Notes: a model not told the origin generated them from the sequence alone. Positions 6,307 through 14,207 are shown, counted from the first letter of the stretch. The stretch: 14,207 bases of DNA from Aphodoplasma sp045541115 (GCA_045541115.1 JAZQIM010000019.1:1-14207), one strand, 5' to 3'. A program made the numbers and translations.

Positions 6307-6335
6307 TTGAAAAATTCTTTTATTTGGTATATAAT
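6307..6335 (+). promoter_or_regulatory. Sigma-A promoter of pgk
   Basis: -35 TTGAAA (6307-6312), 17-bp spacer, -10 TATAAT (6330-6335). An A/T-rich block upstream (~6264-6304) resembles an UP element. This near-consensus promoter predicts strong expression, as expected for glycolysis. Initiation near 6342 leaves a ~50-nt leader. Confidence 0.88.
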
Positions 6336-6393
6336 AAATAAGGTTAAAGAATTAATAATTAAAAAACAAAAATAGAGAGGTGTGTTACTTAAA

Positions 6394-7590
6394 ATGCTAA
6401 ACAAGAAATCAGTTGAGGACATCGCGGTAAAAGGTAAAAAAGTTTTGGTACGTTGCGATTTCAATGTGCCGCTTGATGAAAACAGAAACATTACAGACGA
6501 AACAAGAATAATAGGTGCTCTTTCTACTATCAAATATTTGATGGACCAGGGCGCTAAAGTTATACTTTGCTCGCATATGGGCAAGCCAAAGGGCGAGCCG
6601 AAGCCGGAGTTTTCACTTGCTCCTGTTGCAAAAAGCCTTACAGAAAAGCTTGGCAAAGAAGTTGTATTTGCAGCTGATCCGGAGGTCGTTGGCGAAAATG
6701 CAAAAAATGCCGTTGCACAGATGAACGATGGCGATGTAGTTCTTTTGGAAAACACACGTTACAGAGCAGAAGAAACAAAGAATGTTGAAAACTTCAGCAA
6801 AGAGCTTGCATCTCTTGCAGAAGTATTCGTAAACGATGCTTTTGGTACAGCTCACAGAGCACACTGCTCAACAGTAGGTGTAAGCGATTATCTTGATACT
6901 GCTGTTGCAGGTTATCTTATCCAGAAGGAAATCGAATTTTTGGGTAATGCCGTAAACAACCCGGAAAGACCGTGCGTTGCAATCCTTGGCGGCTCAAAGG
7001 TATCATCAAAGATTTCTGTAATCAACAATCTTTTAGAGAAGGTTGACAAGCTTATCATCGGCGGTGGTATGGCATATACATTCATGAAGGCAAAAGGCTA
7101 CGAAGTAGGCGATTCACTTCTTGAAGCAGACTATATCGAGTATGCAAATGAAATGATGCAGAAGGCAAAGGATAAGGGCGTTGAGTTGTTAATACCTGTT
7201 GATACAGTTGTTTCACAGGAGTTTTCAAATGATGCAGCGTTTAAGACAGTTCCTTCAAACACAATCGAAGCAGGATGGCAGGGACTTGACATCGGCGAAA
7301 AGACAATCGCATTATTCAAGGATGCTTTAAAAGATGCAAAGACAGTTGTATGGAACGGACCGATGGGCGTATTTGAAATGAGCAACTTTGCAAAAGGTAC
7401 AAATGCAATCGCACAGATCCTTGCAGAGCTTGATGCTGTAACGGTTATTGGCGGCGGTGACAGTGTAGCTGCCGTAAATCAGGCAGGCCTTGGCGATAAG
7501 ATGAGCCACATTTCAACAGGCGGCGGTGCTTCACTTGAATTCTTGGAAGGCAAAGAGCTTCCGGGTATCGCGTGCTTACAGGACAAATAA
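6394..7590 (+). CDS. pgk: Phosphoglycerate kinase
   Basis: Cytosolic glycolytic enzyme that transfers the acyl phosphate of 1,3-bisphosphoglycerate to ADP, giving ATP and 3-phosphoglycerate. The 398-residue length matches the bacterial family. Visible signatures: VLVRCDFNVPL (17-27), substrate-binding HMGKPKG (61-67), LLENTRYRAEE (117-127), VNDAFGTAHRAHCS (146-159), nucleotide-domain GGSKVSSKI (199-207), VWNGPMGVFE (319-328), GGGDSVAA (353-360) and the hinge region STGGGASLEFLEGKELPGI (374-392). I chose ATG 6394: the Shine-Dalgarno GAGAGGTG occupies 6375-6382, so the upstream in-frame GTG at 6382 overlaps it and cannot be the start. It is the first gene after a near-consensus promoter, and tpiA follows after 33 bp. 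Confidence 0.98.
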   Translation: MLNKKSVEDIAVKGKKVLVRCDFNVPLDENRNITDETRIIGALSTIKYLMDQGAKVILCSHMGKPKGEPKPEFSLAPVAKSLTEKLGKEVVFAADPEVVGENAKNAVAQMNDGDVVLLENTRYRAEETKNVENFSKELASLAEVFVNDAFGTAHRAHCSTVGVSDYLDTAVAGYLIQKEIEFLGNAVNNPERPCVAILGGSKVSSKISVINNLLEKVDKLIIGGGMAYTFMKAKGYEVGDSLLEADYIEYANEMMQKAKDKGVELLIPVDTVVSQEFSNDAAFKTVPSNTIEAGWQGLDIGEKTIALFKDALKDAKTVVWNGPMGVFEMSNFAKGTNAIAQILAELDAVTVIGGGDSVAAVNQAGLGDKMSHISTGGGASLEFLEGKELPGIACLQDK

Positions 7591-7623
7591 TCTAAAACAC
7601 AATTAGGAATGGAGATAATGAAA

Positions 7624-8373
7624 ATGAGAAGAACAGTTGTTGCTGGTAACTGGAAAATGAACAAAACACCTGCACAGACAGGCGAATTCATAAAGGAGCT
7701 TGCTCCTATGGTAAAAGATGCTGCATCAGAGGTAATTGCATGCGTTCCGTTCGTATGCCTTGGCGCTGCTATTGATGCTGCAAAAGGAACAAATATTAAA
7801 ATCGGTGCACAAAACCTTCACTTCGAAGACAGCGGTGCATACACAGGCGAAATCAGCGCAGATATGCTTGTAAGTATGGGCGTTGAATATGTAATCATCG
7901 GCCACAGCGAAAGAAGACAATACTTTGCTGAAACAGATGTTACAGTAAATAAAAAGCTTATAAAGGCTCTTGAAAAGGGATTAAAGCCGATTGTATGTGT
8001 AGGCGAGTCGCTTGAAGAGCGTGAGCAGGGCATTACGATTGACCTTATCAGAAGCCAGGTTAAAATTGCATTTATGAACGTAAGTGCAGATGATGCTGCA
8101 AAGACAACCATCGCATATGAGCCGATTTGGGCAATCGGAACAGGTAAGACTGCTACAAATGAACAGGCAAACGAAGTTTGTGCAGCAATAAGAGAAGTTG
8201 TAGGCGAGCTTTATGGCGCGTCTGTTGCTGACAAGCTTATCGTTCAGTATGGCGGAAGCGTAAAGCCGGATAATGCGGCAGAGCTTTTCGGCATGAGCGA
8301 TATAGACGGTGGTCTTGTTGGCGGTGCAAGCTTAAAATCAGCTGATTTTAAAGGAATTGTAGACGCTAAATAA
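7624..8373 (+). CDS. tpiA: Triosephosphate isomerase
   Basis: Interconverts dihydroxyacetone phosphate and glyceraldehyde 3-phosphate; cytosolic TIM-barrel homodimer. With the start at 7624 the protein has 249 residues, the family norm. Catalytic residues are in place: Asn9 and Lys11 in GNWKMN, His94 in IIGHSERRQYF, Glu166 in AYEPIWAIGTGKTA (flexible loop 6), and phosphate-binding QYGGSVKP (208-215) and GGLVGGASL (229-237). Three in-frame ATGs occur (7609, 7618, 7624). 7624 has GGAG at 9-nt spacing and gives the usual MRR-VVAGNWKMN beginning; 7618 is the next alternative, and 7609 directly abuts the AGGA. It lies 33 bp after pgk without an intervening terminator, so the two are cotranscribed. 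Confidence 0.97.
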   Translation: MRRTVVAGNWKMNKTPAQTGEFIKELAPMVKDAASEVIACVPFVCLGAAIDAAKGTNIKIGAQNLHFEDSGAYTGEISADMLVSMGVEYVIIGHSERRQYFAETDVTVNKKLIKALEKGLKPIVCVGESLEEREQGITIDLIRSQVKIAFMNVSADDAAKTTIAYEPIWAIGTGKTATNEQANEVCAAIREVVGELYGASVADKLIVQYGGSVKPDNAAELFGMSDIDGGLVGGASLKSADFKGIVDAK

Positions 8374-8396
8374 TTATGGCTTAAAAATGCATAAAT

Positions 8397-8423
8397 AGGG
8401 CAGACGGGTGTCTGCCCTGTTTT
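8397..8423 (+). terminator. Weak intrinsic terminator or attenuator between tpiA and gpmI
   Basis: AGGGCAGAC (8397-8405) pairs perfectly with GTCTGCCCT (8410-8418) around a GGGT loop. The stem is GC-rich but is followed only by GTTTT and then A. With four T residues, termination should be partial, so expression of gpmI and gyrA could be reduced relative to pgk-tpiA. I see no clear new promoter between here and gpmI. Confidence 0.7.
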
Positions 8424-8480
8424 AAAACAAGAGTATGGAGTAAAAAGCGACGCTTTAAACGAAAAAGGAGAATATTATTC

Positions 8481-9992
8481 ATGAAAAAACCTACAGCACT
8501 AATAATACTTGATGGATATGGAATTGCAAGGGATAAAAAGCAGTCGGCAATTGACGCTGCAAGCACACCTGTAATGGATAAGCTCATGGAAAAGTATCCA
8601 CACAATATTGTTCATGCGAGCGGACTTGATGTTGGACTTCCCGATGGACAGATGGGAAATTCGGAGGTTGGACATACAAATATAGGCGCAGGCAGAATTG
8701 TGTATCAGGAGCTTACAAGAATTACAAAGTCAATTGGCGATGGGGATTTCTTTGAAAACGATGCATTTTTAGCAGCGATTGACAATGTGAAAAAGAGCGG
8801 AGGAGCGCTTCATTTAATGGGACTTTTGTCAGATGGCGGTGTTCATTCGCATAATACACATTTGTATGCACTTTTAGAGCTTGCAAAGAAGAACGGTGTA
8901 AATGACGTGTACGTTCACTGTTTCCTTGATGGACGTGATGTAGGTCCGACAACAGGTGCCGATTTTGTAGCAGAGCTTTGCGATGAAATGAAGAAAATTG
9001 GCGTCGGCAAAGTTGCAAGCGTTATGGGACGTTACTACGCGATGGACAGAGATAATCGCTGGGAGCGTGTATCGAAAGCGTATGCAGCAATGGTTTACGG
9101 CGAAGGCGAGCATGCGACTGATGCAGAGGCAGCAGTTCGTGAATCGTATAAAAAAGATGTTACGGACGAGTTTGTTTTGCCTACAGTTATCGATGGCGCA
9201 AGAAAAATTAGCGAAGGCGACAGCATAATTTTCTATAATTTCCGTCCTGATCGCGCGAGAGAGATTACACGTACTTTTGTAGATGAGTCGTTTGACGGCT
9301 TTGAAAGAAAATATTTTAATGTATATTATGTTTGTATGACACAATACGATAAATCGATGCCAAACGTAGATGTTGCATTTAAGCCTACATCACTTGTAAA
9401 CACATTTGGCGAGTATATAAGCTCAAAAGGTCTTACGCAGCTACGTATTGCAGAAACAGAGAAATATGCTCACGTAACATTCTTCTTTAACGGTGGCGTT
9501 GAGAAGGAATACGAAGGTGAAGACAGAGCGCTTATTGCATCTCCGAAAGTTGCGACATATGATTTAAAGCCGGAAATGAGCGCATATGAAGTTACTGACG
9601 AGGCAGTAAAGAGAATTTTATCAGGAAAATACGATGTAATTGTTTTAAATTTCGCAAACTGCGACATGGTAGGCCACACGGGCGTATTTGATTGTGCAAA
9701 GGCAGCTGTTGAGGCTGTTGATGAATGTCTCGGACGTGTGCTTGATGCAATTGAGAAAATGGGTGGATGTGCACTCGTTACGGCAGACCACGGAAATGCT
9801 GATGAGATGTTTGACGATGAAGGAAATGTCGTTACCGCACATTCAACAAACCCTGTACCGCTTGTAATGGTAGGATATGATGCAGAGCTTGTTTCCGAAG
9901 GAAGACTTGCAGATATTGCGCCGACACTTCTCGATATGATGGGGCTTGAGAAGCCGGAGCAGATGAGCGGTAACAGTATGATTGCGAGATAA
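8481..9992 (+). CDS. gpmI: 2,3-bisphosphoglycerate-independent phosphoglycerate mutase
   Basis: Converts 3-phosphoglycerate to 2-phosphoglycerate through a phosphoserine intermediate, using two Mn ions. The 503-residue length fits the family (~510). Key features: metal ligand Asp11 in LIILDGYG, nucleophile Ser61 in QMGNSEVGHTNIGAGR, LSDGGVHSH (116-124), FLDGRDVGPTTG (148-159), FRPDRAREITR (254-264), metal-site motifs NCDMVGHTG (393-401) and TADHGNADEM (434-443), and His454 in TAHSTNPVPL. The start has AAGGAG with 10-nt spacing. It follows tpiA by 107 bp, interrupted by the weak terminator, and precedes gyrA by 52 bp. Spore-formers commonly use this pH- and Mn-sensitive mutase type (family knowledge). 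The gene performs the step after pgk; enolase is not in the window. Confidence 0.98.
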   Translation: MKKPTALIILDGYGIARDKKQSAIDAASTPVMDKLMEKYPHNIVHASGLDVGLPDGQMGNSEVGHTNIGAGRIVYQELTRITKSIGDGDFFENDAFLAAIDNVKKSGGALHLMGLLSDGGVHSHNTHLYALLELAKKNGVNDVYVHCFLDGRDVGPTTGADFVAELCDEMKKIGVGKVASVMGRYYAMDRDNRWERVSKAYAAMVYGEGEHATDAEAAVRESYKKDVTDEFVLPTVIDGARKISEGDSIIFYNFRPDRAREITRTFVDESFDGFERKYFNVYYVCMTQYDKSMPNVDVAFKPTSLVNTFGEYISSKGLTQLRIAETEKYAHVTFFFNGGVEKEYEGEDRALIASPKVATYDLKPEMSAYEVTDEAVKRILSGKYDVIVLNFANCDMVGHTGVFDCAKAAVEAVDECLGRVLDAIEKMGGCALVTADHGNADEMFDDEGNVVTAHSTNPVPLVMVGYDAELVSEGRLADIAPTLLDMMGLEKPEQMSGNSMIAR

Positions 9993-10044
9993 ACGATGCA
10001 TTTTAGTACTATGATAAAGATGGATAAAAACGGAGGTCACAAAA

Positions 10045-12531
10045 ATGGCTGACAATGAATTTCAATCAATTGTTGATGTAGAGCTTTCAAAAGAAATGAA
10101 AAAATCGTATATAGACTATGCGATGAGCGTAATCATCGGACGTGCTTTGCCCGATGTACGTGACGGCTTAAAGCCTGTACACAGACGTATTTTATATACG
10201 ATGCATGAGGCGGGACTTACTCCTGACAAGGCATACAAAAAGTGTGCTACGACTGTCGGTGACGTGCTTGGTAAATACCATCCGCATGGCGATGCTTCGG
10301 TATATGATGCACTCGTAAGACTTGCCCAGGATTTCTCGATGCGTTATCCGCTCGTTGACGGACAGGGTAACTTCGGTTCTGTAGACGGTGACCCGCCTGC
10401 AGCGTATCGTTACACCGAGTCAAAAATGAGCAAGATTTCGCTTGAAATGCTTGCTGATATTGAAAAGGAAACGGTTGATTTCGGACCGAACTATGATGAC
10501 AGCAGGCTTGAGCCGGTAGTAATAACATCAAAGTTCCCGAACCTGCTCGTAAATGGTTCATCGGGTATTGCGGTCGGAATGGCAACGAATATTCCGCCAC
10601 ATAATCTCGGCGAGGTAATCGATGGTATTATTGCTATTATGGATGACCCGAATATCACGATTGATGAGCTTATGGGTTATATAAAGGGACCGGACTTCCC
10701 GACGGCAGGTATAATAATGGGCAAGAGCGGAATTCGCGCGGCATACCATACGGGACGCGGAAGAATACTTATGCGTGCGCGTGCTGTGATAGAGGAACTT
10801 AAAACACACCAGCAAATCATTGTGACAGAAATTCCGTATCAGGTTAATAAAGCAAAGCTTGTTGAAAAAATAGGCGAGCTTATGCGCGATAAGAAAATTG
10901 ATGGCATATCGAAAATACGCGATGAGTCCGACCGTGAGGGTATGCGTATTGTCATTGAGATTAAACGCGATGCAAATGCAAATGTTGTGTTAAATCAGCT
11001 CTACAAAAACACACAGATGCAGGAAAGCTTCTGCGCAAATATGATTGCCATTGTAAACAATACAGAGCCACGCCTTTTGAATTTGCGTGAGATACTTGAT
11101 TATTATATTGAGTTCCAGAAGGATGTGCTCGCGCGCAAAACGCGTTTTGAGTTAAGGAAGGCTATTGACAGAGAGCATATATTAAACGGCTTATGTATTG
11201 CAATCGATAATATAGACGAAGTGATTAACGTAATCCGCGCCTCAAAGGGCGGCGTTGCCGATGCAAAGGCGGAGCTTATGGAGCGCTTTGGTCTTGACGA
11301 TGTTCAGGCACAGGCGATTGTAGATATGCGTCTTGGTCGTTTGAGCGGACTTGAGCGTCAGAAGATACACGATGAGTTAAACGAAGTTTCGGCGCAGATA
11401 AAATATCTAAACGATATTCTTGCAAGCGAAGAACTTGCAAATAGCATCATTAAGGAAGATTTGATAAGAATAAAGGAAAAATACGGCGACGAAAGACGAA
11501 GCGAAATTGTTCCTGTTGTTGATGAAATTGACATAGAGGATTTGATTGAAGAAGAAGACGTTGTCGTTACACTGACTCATTTTGGCTATGTGAAGCGTAT
11601 GCCGATTGACACGTATCGTTCACAGCGCCGTGGCGGACGCGGAATTTCTGCACAGTCGGTGCGTGATGAGGACTTTATCGAAGAAATAATGACTACGTCG
11701 ACACATGACAACATATTATTTTTCACAAATCAGGGCAGAATGTTTAAATTAAAGGGATATCAGATTCCTGAAGCGACGCGTCAGGCGAAAGGTACAGCTA
11801 TAGTAAACCTTCTTGAGCTTGCGCCGGAAGAGAAGATAAGTACAACTATTGCACTTCGTGAGTTTTCGGAAGATAAGTATCTTACATTTGTTACGAAGGG
11901 CGGAATTATAAAGAGAAGCCCGCTTTCAGATTATGATACAAACCGTAAAAACGGACTTCGCGCAATAGGACTTGATGAAGGTGACGAGGTAATAAAGGTT
12001 GCGCTTACTGACGGCAACTGCGATATGATTATAGGAACTGCAAACGGTATGGCGATACGCTTTGATGAAAATGACGTTCGTGTTATGGGCCGTATGGCTC
12101 GTGGCGTTCGAGCAATCCGCCTTGTGGGAAGTGATAGCGTTGTCGGTGCAGTTGTTGCACTTGAAGGCACAAAGCTGCTTGTTGTTTCTGAGTGTGGCTA
12201 CGGCAAAAAGACAGAGCTTGATGAATATCATACACAAAACCGTGGCGGTAAAGGCGTTTTGACATACAGAATCACAGAACAGACAGGCAAGATTGCCGGA
12301 ATAAGCGCCGTTATGGATGACGACGATATTATGCTTATTACCGATGCCGGCGTAATTATAAGACTTCATACAGGTGATATAAGCACATATTCTCGTGTGA
12401 CAAAGGGCGTGCGATTGATGAAACTAAAAGATGATGTAAAAATTGTTTCGCTTGCACGTACAGAACACGAAGAAGATGAGCAGGCAGATGAAGAAAATCC
12501 TGAAATGGAGCAAAATTCAAGCGAAGAATAA
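10045..12531 (+). CDS. gyrA: DNA gyrase subunit A
   Basis: Breakage-reunion subunit of the A2B2 gyrase, which introduces negative supercoils using ATP hydrolysed by GyrB. The 828 residues show the winged-helix/tower core, with catalytic Tyr123 in AAYRYTESKMS preceded by Arg122. They also show HPHGDASVYDALVRLAQDF (79-97, quinolone-resistance region) and the C-terminal DNA-wrapping beta-pinwheel starting ~505. The GyrA box QRRGGRG (527-533) distinguishes it from topoisomerase IV ParC. The C-terminus is a short acidic tail (DEQADEENPEMEQNSSEE). The start has GGAGGT with 7-nt spacing. At the position of E. coli Ser83 it has Ala84; the E. coli Asp87 equivalent (Asp88) is kept. No gyrB is adjacent: the neighbour is gpmI, 52 bp upstream with no terminator between, so gyrA may be partly transcribed from upstream. 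No clear promoter of its own is seen in the 52 bp. Confidence 0.97.
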   Translation: MADNEFQSIVDVELSKEMKKSYIDYAMSVIIGRALPDVRDGLKPVHRRILYTMHEAGLTPDKAYKKCATTVGDVLGKYHPHGDASVYDALVRLAQDFSMRYPLVDGQGNFGSVDGDPPAAYRYTESKMSKISLEMLADIEKETVDFGPNYDDSRLEPVVITSKFPNLLVNGSSGIAVGMATNIPPHNLGEVIDGIIAIMDDPNITIDELMGYIKGPDFPTAGIIMGKSGIRAAYHTGRGRILMRARAVIEELKTHQQIIVTEIPYQVNKAKLVEKIGELMRDKKIDGISKIRDESDREGMRIVIEIKRDANANVVLNQLYKNTQMQESFCANMIAIVNNTEPRLLNLREILDYYIEFQKDVLARKTRFELRKAIDREHILNGLCIAIDNIDEVINVIRASKGGVADAKAELMERFGLDDVQAQAIVDMRLGRLSGLERQKIHDELNEVSAQIKYLNDILASEELANSIIKEDLIRIKEKYGDERRSEIVPVVDEIDIEDLIEEEDVVVTLTHFGYVKRMPIDTYRSQRRGGRGISAQSVRDEDFIEEIMTTSTHDNILFFTNQGRMFKLKGYQIPEATRQAKGTAIVNLLELAPEEKISTTIALREFSEDKYLTFVTKGGIIKRSPLSDYDTNRKNGLRAIGLDEGDEVIKVALTDGNCDMIIGTANGMAIRFDENDVRVMGRMARGVRAIRLVGSDSVVGAVVALEGTKLLVVSECGYGKKTELDEYHTQNRGGKGVLTYRITEQTGKIAGISAVMDDDDIMLITDAGVIIRLHTGDISTYSRVTKGVRLMKLKDDVKIVSLARTEHEEDEQADEENPEMEQNSSEE

Positions 12532-12538
12532 TAAAAAG

Positions 12539-12571
12539 AAAAGCAGATGGCTAATGCCATCTGCTTTTTTT
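12539..12571. terminator. Bidirectional terminator after gyrA
   Basis: GCAGATGGC (12543-12551) pairs with GCCATCTGC (12556-12564) around TAAT. Seven T follow on the + strand and an A-rich run precedes the stem, so the minus-strand AI-2E transporter transcript also meets a T-rich tract. It ends both converging units. Confidence 0.93.
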
Positions 12572-12586
12572 ATTTTATAAAGAAAA

Positions 12587-13750
12587 TCAGTCTGTTTTTT
12601 CCTGTTCTTTTGCACGAAGTCTGTTATACACATCTTCCCTTATCAGTGAATATGCAAGCGATGCAAACGGTACGGAAAGAATCATTCCGATTGCACCGGC
12701 AAGGCTTCCACCTACAAGTATTGCAAATAATACCCATATACCCGGCAAACCGACAGAGTCGCCAACAATCTTCGGATAAATGAAGTTTCCTTCAATCTGC
12801 TGGAACACAATAGCCATTATCACAAAGATTATTGCAAGTTTCGGGTCTACCATAAGAAGAATAAACACGGACGGAACCGCACCGATTATCGGGCCGAACA
12901 TAGGTATAAGGCTTGATATTGCCATAAGCGTTGAAATGAGTGGAGCGTATGGCATGCGAAAAATGCTTGTGCCGACAAAATACATAGCACCGAGGATTAT
13001 AGCTTCGGTTAGCTGTCCCACAAAGAAGCTTGTGAAAATAAAATGTGCTTTGTCTGCAATCTTTCTTGCTGTTTGGGCCTTCTTTTCAGGAAGGTATGCA
13101 TCACAAACCCGTTCAAGGTCAGATATAAGCTTTTCCTTGCCTAAAAGGAGATATATCGCAAATATTATTCCCATAAAGAAGTTAAAAATCGCTGATGCAG
13201 CAATTGTAGCAAAGTTAAGCACACGGGGAGAAATACTTGCAAGCATTGATGATACTTTCTCAAAAATATTGTTCCAGTTTATCGCGAAATTACCAAGGTC
13301 ATCCACAGTCAGATTAAACCAGCCGAGAACTGTGTTTGTAAGGCGCTGTAAATAAGAGATGTAAATCGGCATATTATCGGATAAAAGGCGTACACTTTGT
13401 GCAAGCTGTGGGCCTACCAAAAATATAATAGCAGTAATTAAGAGCGCAATTATAAGAAAGGACAAAAGCATACACACAGGACGCTTTATTTTTTTCCATA
13501 GTTTATATTTTGGCTTGTTGAGAAATCCGAAAGCTCTTGTTTCAAGTCGTGTCATTAAAATGTTTATAATATAGGCAATAATCAGGCCCGTTATAAAAGG
13601 GCTGATTATTGATAAGATCCAACCAAGTAAGGACATTGTTGAATTCATGTTAAAAAGAGCGACTATAAGTACGACGCTGTAAGTTATGATAAAAATCATA
13701 TTTTTAAGCTCTCTGCTATTCTTTTGTGATGAAGAACCATTTTTGTCCAT
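12587..13750 (-). CDS. AI-2E family transporter (PF01594-type membrane permease)
   Basis: This 387-residue integral membrane protein has the architecture of the AI-2E (TqsA/YdbI/YtvI) family: an N-terminal pair of helices (~18-65), a helix at ~92-113, an amphipathic middle segment (~115-180), then membrane segments at ~183-203, ~240-262, ~268-300, ~303-318 and ~335-369. The conserved C-terminal signature QQIEGNFIYPKIVGDSVGLP (317-336), then ILVGGSLAGAIGMILSVP, is intact. Members export diverse small solutes or ions (autoinducer-2 in E. coli TqsA; Na+/H+ exchange reported for some others), so substrate is unknown here. The start at 13750 is preceded by GGCGGTGA (minus strand). Transcription is monocistronic, with its own promoter at 13788-13815 and a shared terminator with gyrA. 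The N-terminus (MDKNGSSSQKNSREL) is polar and cytoplasmic. Confidence 0.93.
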   Translation of the reverse strand: MDKNGSSSQKNSRELKNMIFIITYSVVLIVALFNMNSTMSLLGWILSIISPFITGLIIAYIINILMTRLETRAFGFLNKPKYKLWKKIKRPVCMLLSFLIIALLITAIIFLVGPQLAQSVRLLSDNMPIYISYLQRLTNTVLGWFNLTVDDLGNFAINWNNIFEKVSSMLASISPRVLNFATIAASAIFNFFMGIIFAIYLLLGKEKLISDLERVCDAYLPEKKAQTARKIADKAHFIFTSFFVGQLTEAIILGAMYFVGTSIFRMPYAPLISTLMAISSLIPMFGPIIGAVPSVFILLMVDPKLAIIFVIMAIVFQQIEGNFIYPKIVGDSVGLPGIWVLFAILVGGSLAGAIGMILSVPFASLAYSLIREDVYNRLRAKEQEKTD

Positions 13751-13787
13751 TATATCACCGCCTATAACAAATAATTATTTTACTTAT

Positions 13788-13815
13788 AGTATACCACAAT
13801 TTTAAAAAAAGTCCA
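13788..13815 (-). promoter_or_regulatory. Promoter of the AI-2E family transporter
   Basis: On the minus strand the -10 is TATACT (13793-13788), with an upstream TGG giving an extended -10. A 16-bp spacer separates it from a -35 TGGACT (13815-13810), which matches TTGACA at four of six positions. It is divergent from the rnpB promoter about 55 bp away. Confidence 0.6.
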
Positions 13816-13869
13816 TAAAATTATTATCTTAAAATAAATTTATAAGTAAATTTAACAAATACGGACATC

Positions 13870-13899
13870 TTGACATCATAAGATGAAGTATGGTAAAAT
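13870..13899 (+). promoter_or_regulatory. Strong promoter of rnpB
   Basis: Perfect -35 TTGACA (13870-13875), 18-bp spacer, -10 TAAAAT (13894-13899) with an extended TG at 13891-13892. Initiation is expected near 13906, at the start of the RNase P RNA. Confidence 0.85.
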
Positions 13900-13905
13900 T
13901 TAACC

Positions 13906-14207
13906 GAGTAAACTGGATGGTCGCGGGCAGATGACCGTGAGGCGCTGTCTGAGGAAAGTCCGGGCTTCACAGGGCAAGGGTGCCGGATAACGTCCGGCGG
14001 AGGTGACTCCAGGGATAGTGCAACAGAAATAAACCGCCTGTTTTTCAGGTAAGGATGGAAGGGCGAGGTAAGAGCCCACCGACGCTTCGGTAACGCGGCG
14101 TGCCATGTAAACCCCACCCGCTGCAAGATTGGGCGGCCGTCATATAGGGTTGTCCGCCCGACGGATCGCCGTGAATATCGCTTGAGCTTGTCGGCGACGG
14201 CAAGCCT
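13906..14207 (+). ncRNA. rnpB: RNase P RNA, bacterial class A (3' end outside window)
   Basis: Catalytic RNA of ribonuclease P, which removes 5' leaders from pre-tRNAs. Conserved elements are in order: GAGGAAAGTCCGGGCT (13951-13966, the 5' strand of helix P4), ACAGAAATAAACCGCC (14023-14038), GAGGTAAGAGCCCACCG (14065-14081) and AAACCCCACCC (14109-14119). The 3' strand of P4 and the closing P1 strand are not reached before the window ends, so about 50-100 nt are missing. The helices between the conserved blocks point to the ancestral class A rather than Bacillus class B (moderate certainty). The start is approximate, placed from the promoter. Confidence 0.95.

Larger units (their letters stand above)
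5827..6393. other. 567-bp gene-free divergent regulatory region between the permease operon and pgk
   Basis: This AT-rich spacer contains no supported gene. From left to right it holds the permease ribosome binding site, an inverted repeat (5888-5907), a minus-strand sigma-A promoter (5925-5953), a cluster with two CGAAAA cores 21 bp apart including TTGTCGAAAAA (6035-6045), and GCGCC (6014-6018) complementary to GGCGC (6055-6059). Further right are the palindrome TAATGCGCATTA (6083-6094), a featureless stretch to about 6260, an A/T-rich block, and the pgk promoter (6307-6335). An open frame at 6064-6264 has no start signal and non-coding composition. Confidence 0.7.

Noticed and set aside
6382..6393. 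Upstream GTG start for pgk
   Set aside because: The GTG is part of the Shine-Dalgarno sequence; starting at 6394 gives the standard PGK N-terminus and length.
6219..6755. 178-codon frame on the minus strand over the pgk promoter and 5' end
   Set aside because: It is antisense to a certain pgk gene, and its AT-rich tail translates promoter DNA. It is an overlap artefact of pgk codon bias.
10045..12531. Alternative call as topoisomerase IV subunit A (parC)
   Set aside because: A canonical GyrA box (QRRGGRG) and a full beta-pinwheel are present, which favours GyrA.
13824..14126. 100-codon minus-strand frame over rnpB
   Set aside because: It is antisense to the conserved RNase P RNA and its promoter, has no ribosome binding site, and composition follows the RNA helices.
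1..14207. CRISPR arrays, insertion sequences, prophage or defence genes, tRNA genes
   Set aside because: I saw no spaced direct repeats, transposase or integrase motifs, terminal inverted repeats around a gene, or tRNA-like cloverleaf anywhere in the window.

Overview
The window looks like a chromosomal segment of a low-GC, spore-forming member of the Clostridia (Firmicutes). The evidence is strong AGGAGG-type ribosome binding sites, AT-rich intergenic DNA with sigma-A promoters, an S-layer-homology (SLH) surface protein, a SpoVM-like sporulation peptide, a class A RNase P RNA and Clostridia-type glycolytic enzymes. Genus cannot be fixed from this sequence alone; a gut-type polysaccharide user is plausible but is inference.

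Layout. Positions 1-3127 (+) hold the 3' end of a large secreted protein (InlB-like repeat plus a beta-rich C-terminal region), then a complete 648-residue exported protein with three C-terminal SLH modules, closed by a strong terminator. Positions 3152-3516 (+) hold a compact two-gene unit: a 48-residue two-helix membrane protein and a 22-residue SpoVM-like peptide. It is preceded by a -10 element of the mother-cell sigma type (CATATACTA) and closed by a bidirectional terminator. Positions 3546-5826 (-) encode two CUT1-type sugar ABC permeases (LplC/YtcP-like and LplB/YtcO-like) with no ATPase or binding protein beside them. The LplB-like permease carries an unusual ~170-residue charged, coiled-coil-like N-terminal extension. 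A 567-bp gene-free spacer (5827-6393) carries divergent promoters, an inverted repeat, a palindrome and a possible Spo0A box.

Positions 6394-12571 (+) hold pgk, tpiA, gpmI and gyrA in tandem: three lower-glycolysis enzymes followed by the DNA gyrase A subunit. A hairpin with a weak T-tract lies between tpiA and gpmI, and a bidirectional terminator follows gyrA. An AI-2E-family membrane transporter (-) converges on gyrA. The 5' ~300 nt of rnpB (+) with its own strong promoter runs off the right edge.

How the parts fit: surface anchoring and glycan contact (left), sugar import (permeases) and glycolysis (pgk-tpiA-gpmI) are functionally compatible, but they are separate transcription units and I claim no direct functional link. 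The least conventional parts are the very small sporulation-type operon at 3152-3450, which is easy to miss in annotation, and the coiled-coil extension fused to a sugar permease.
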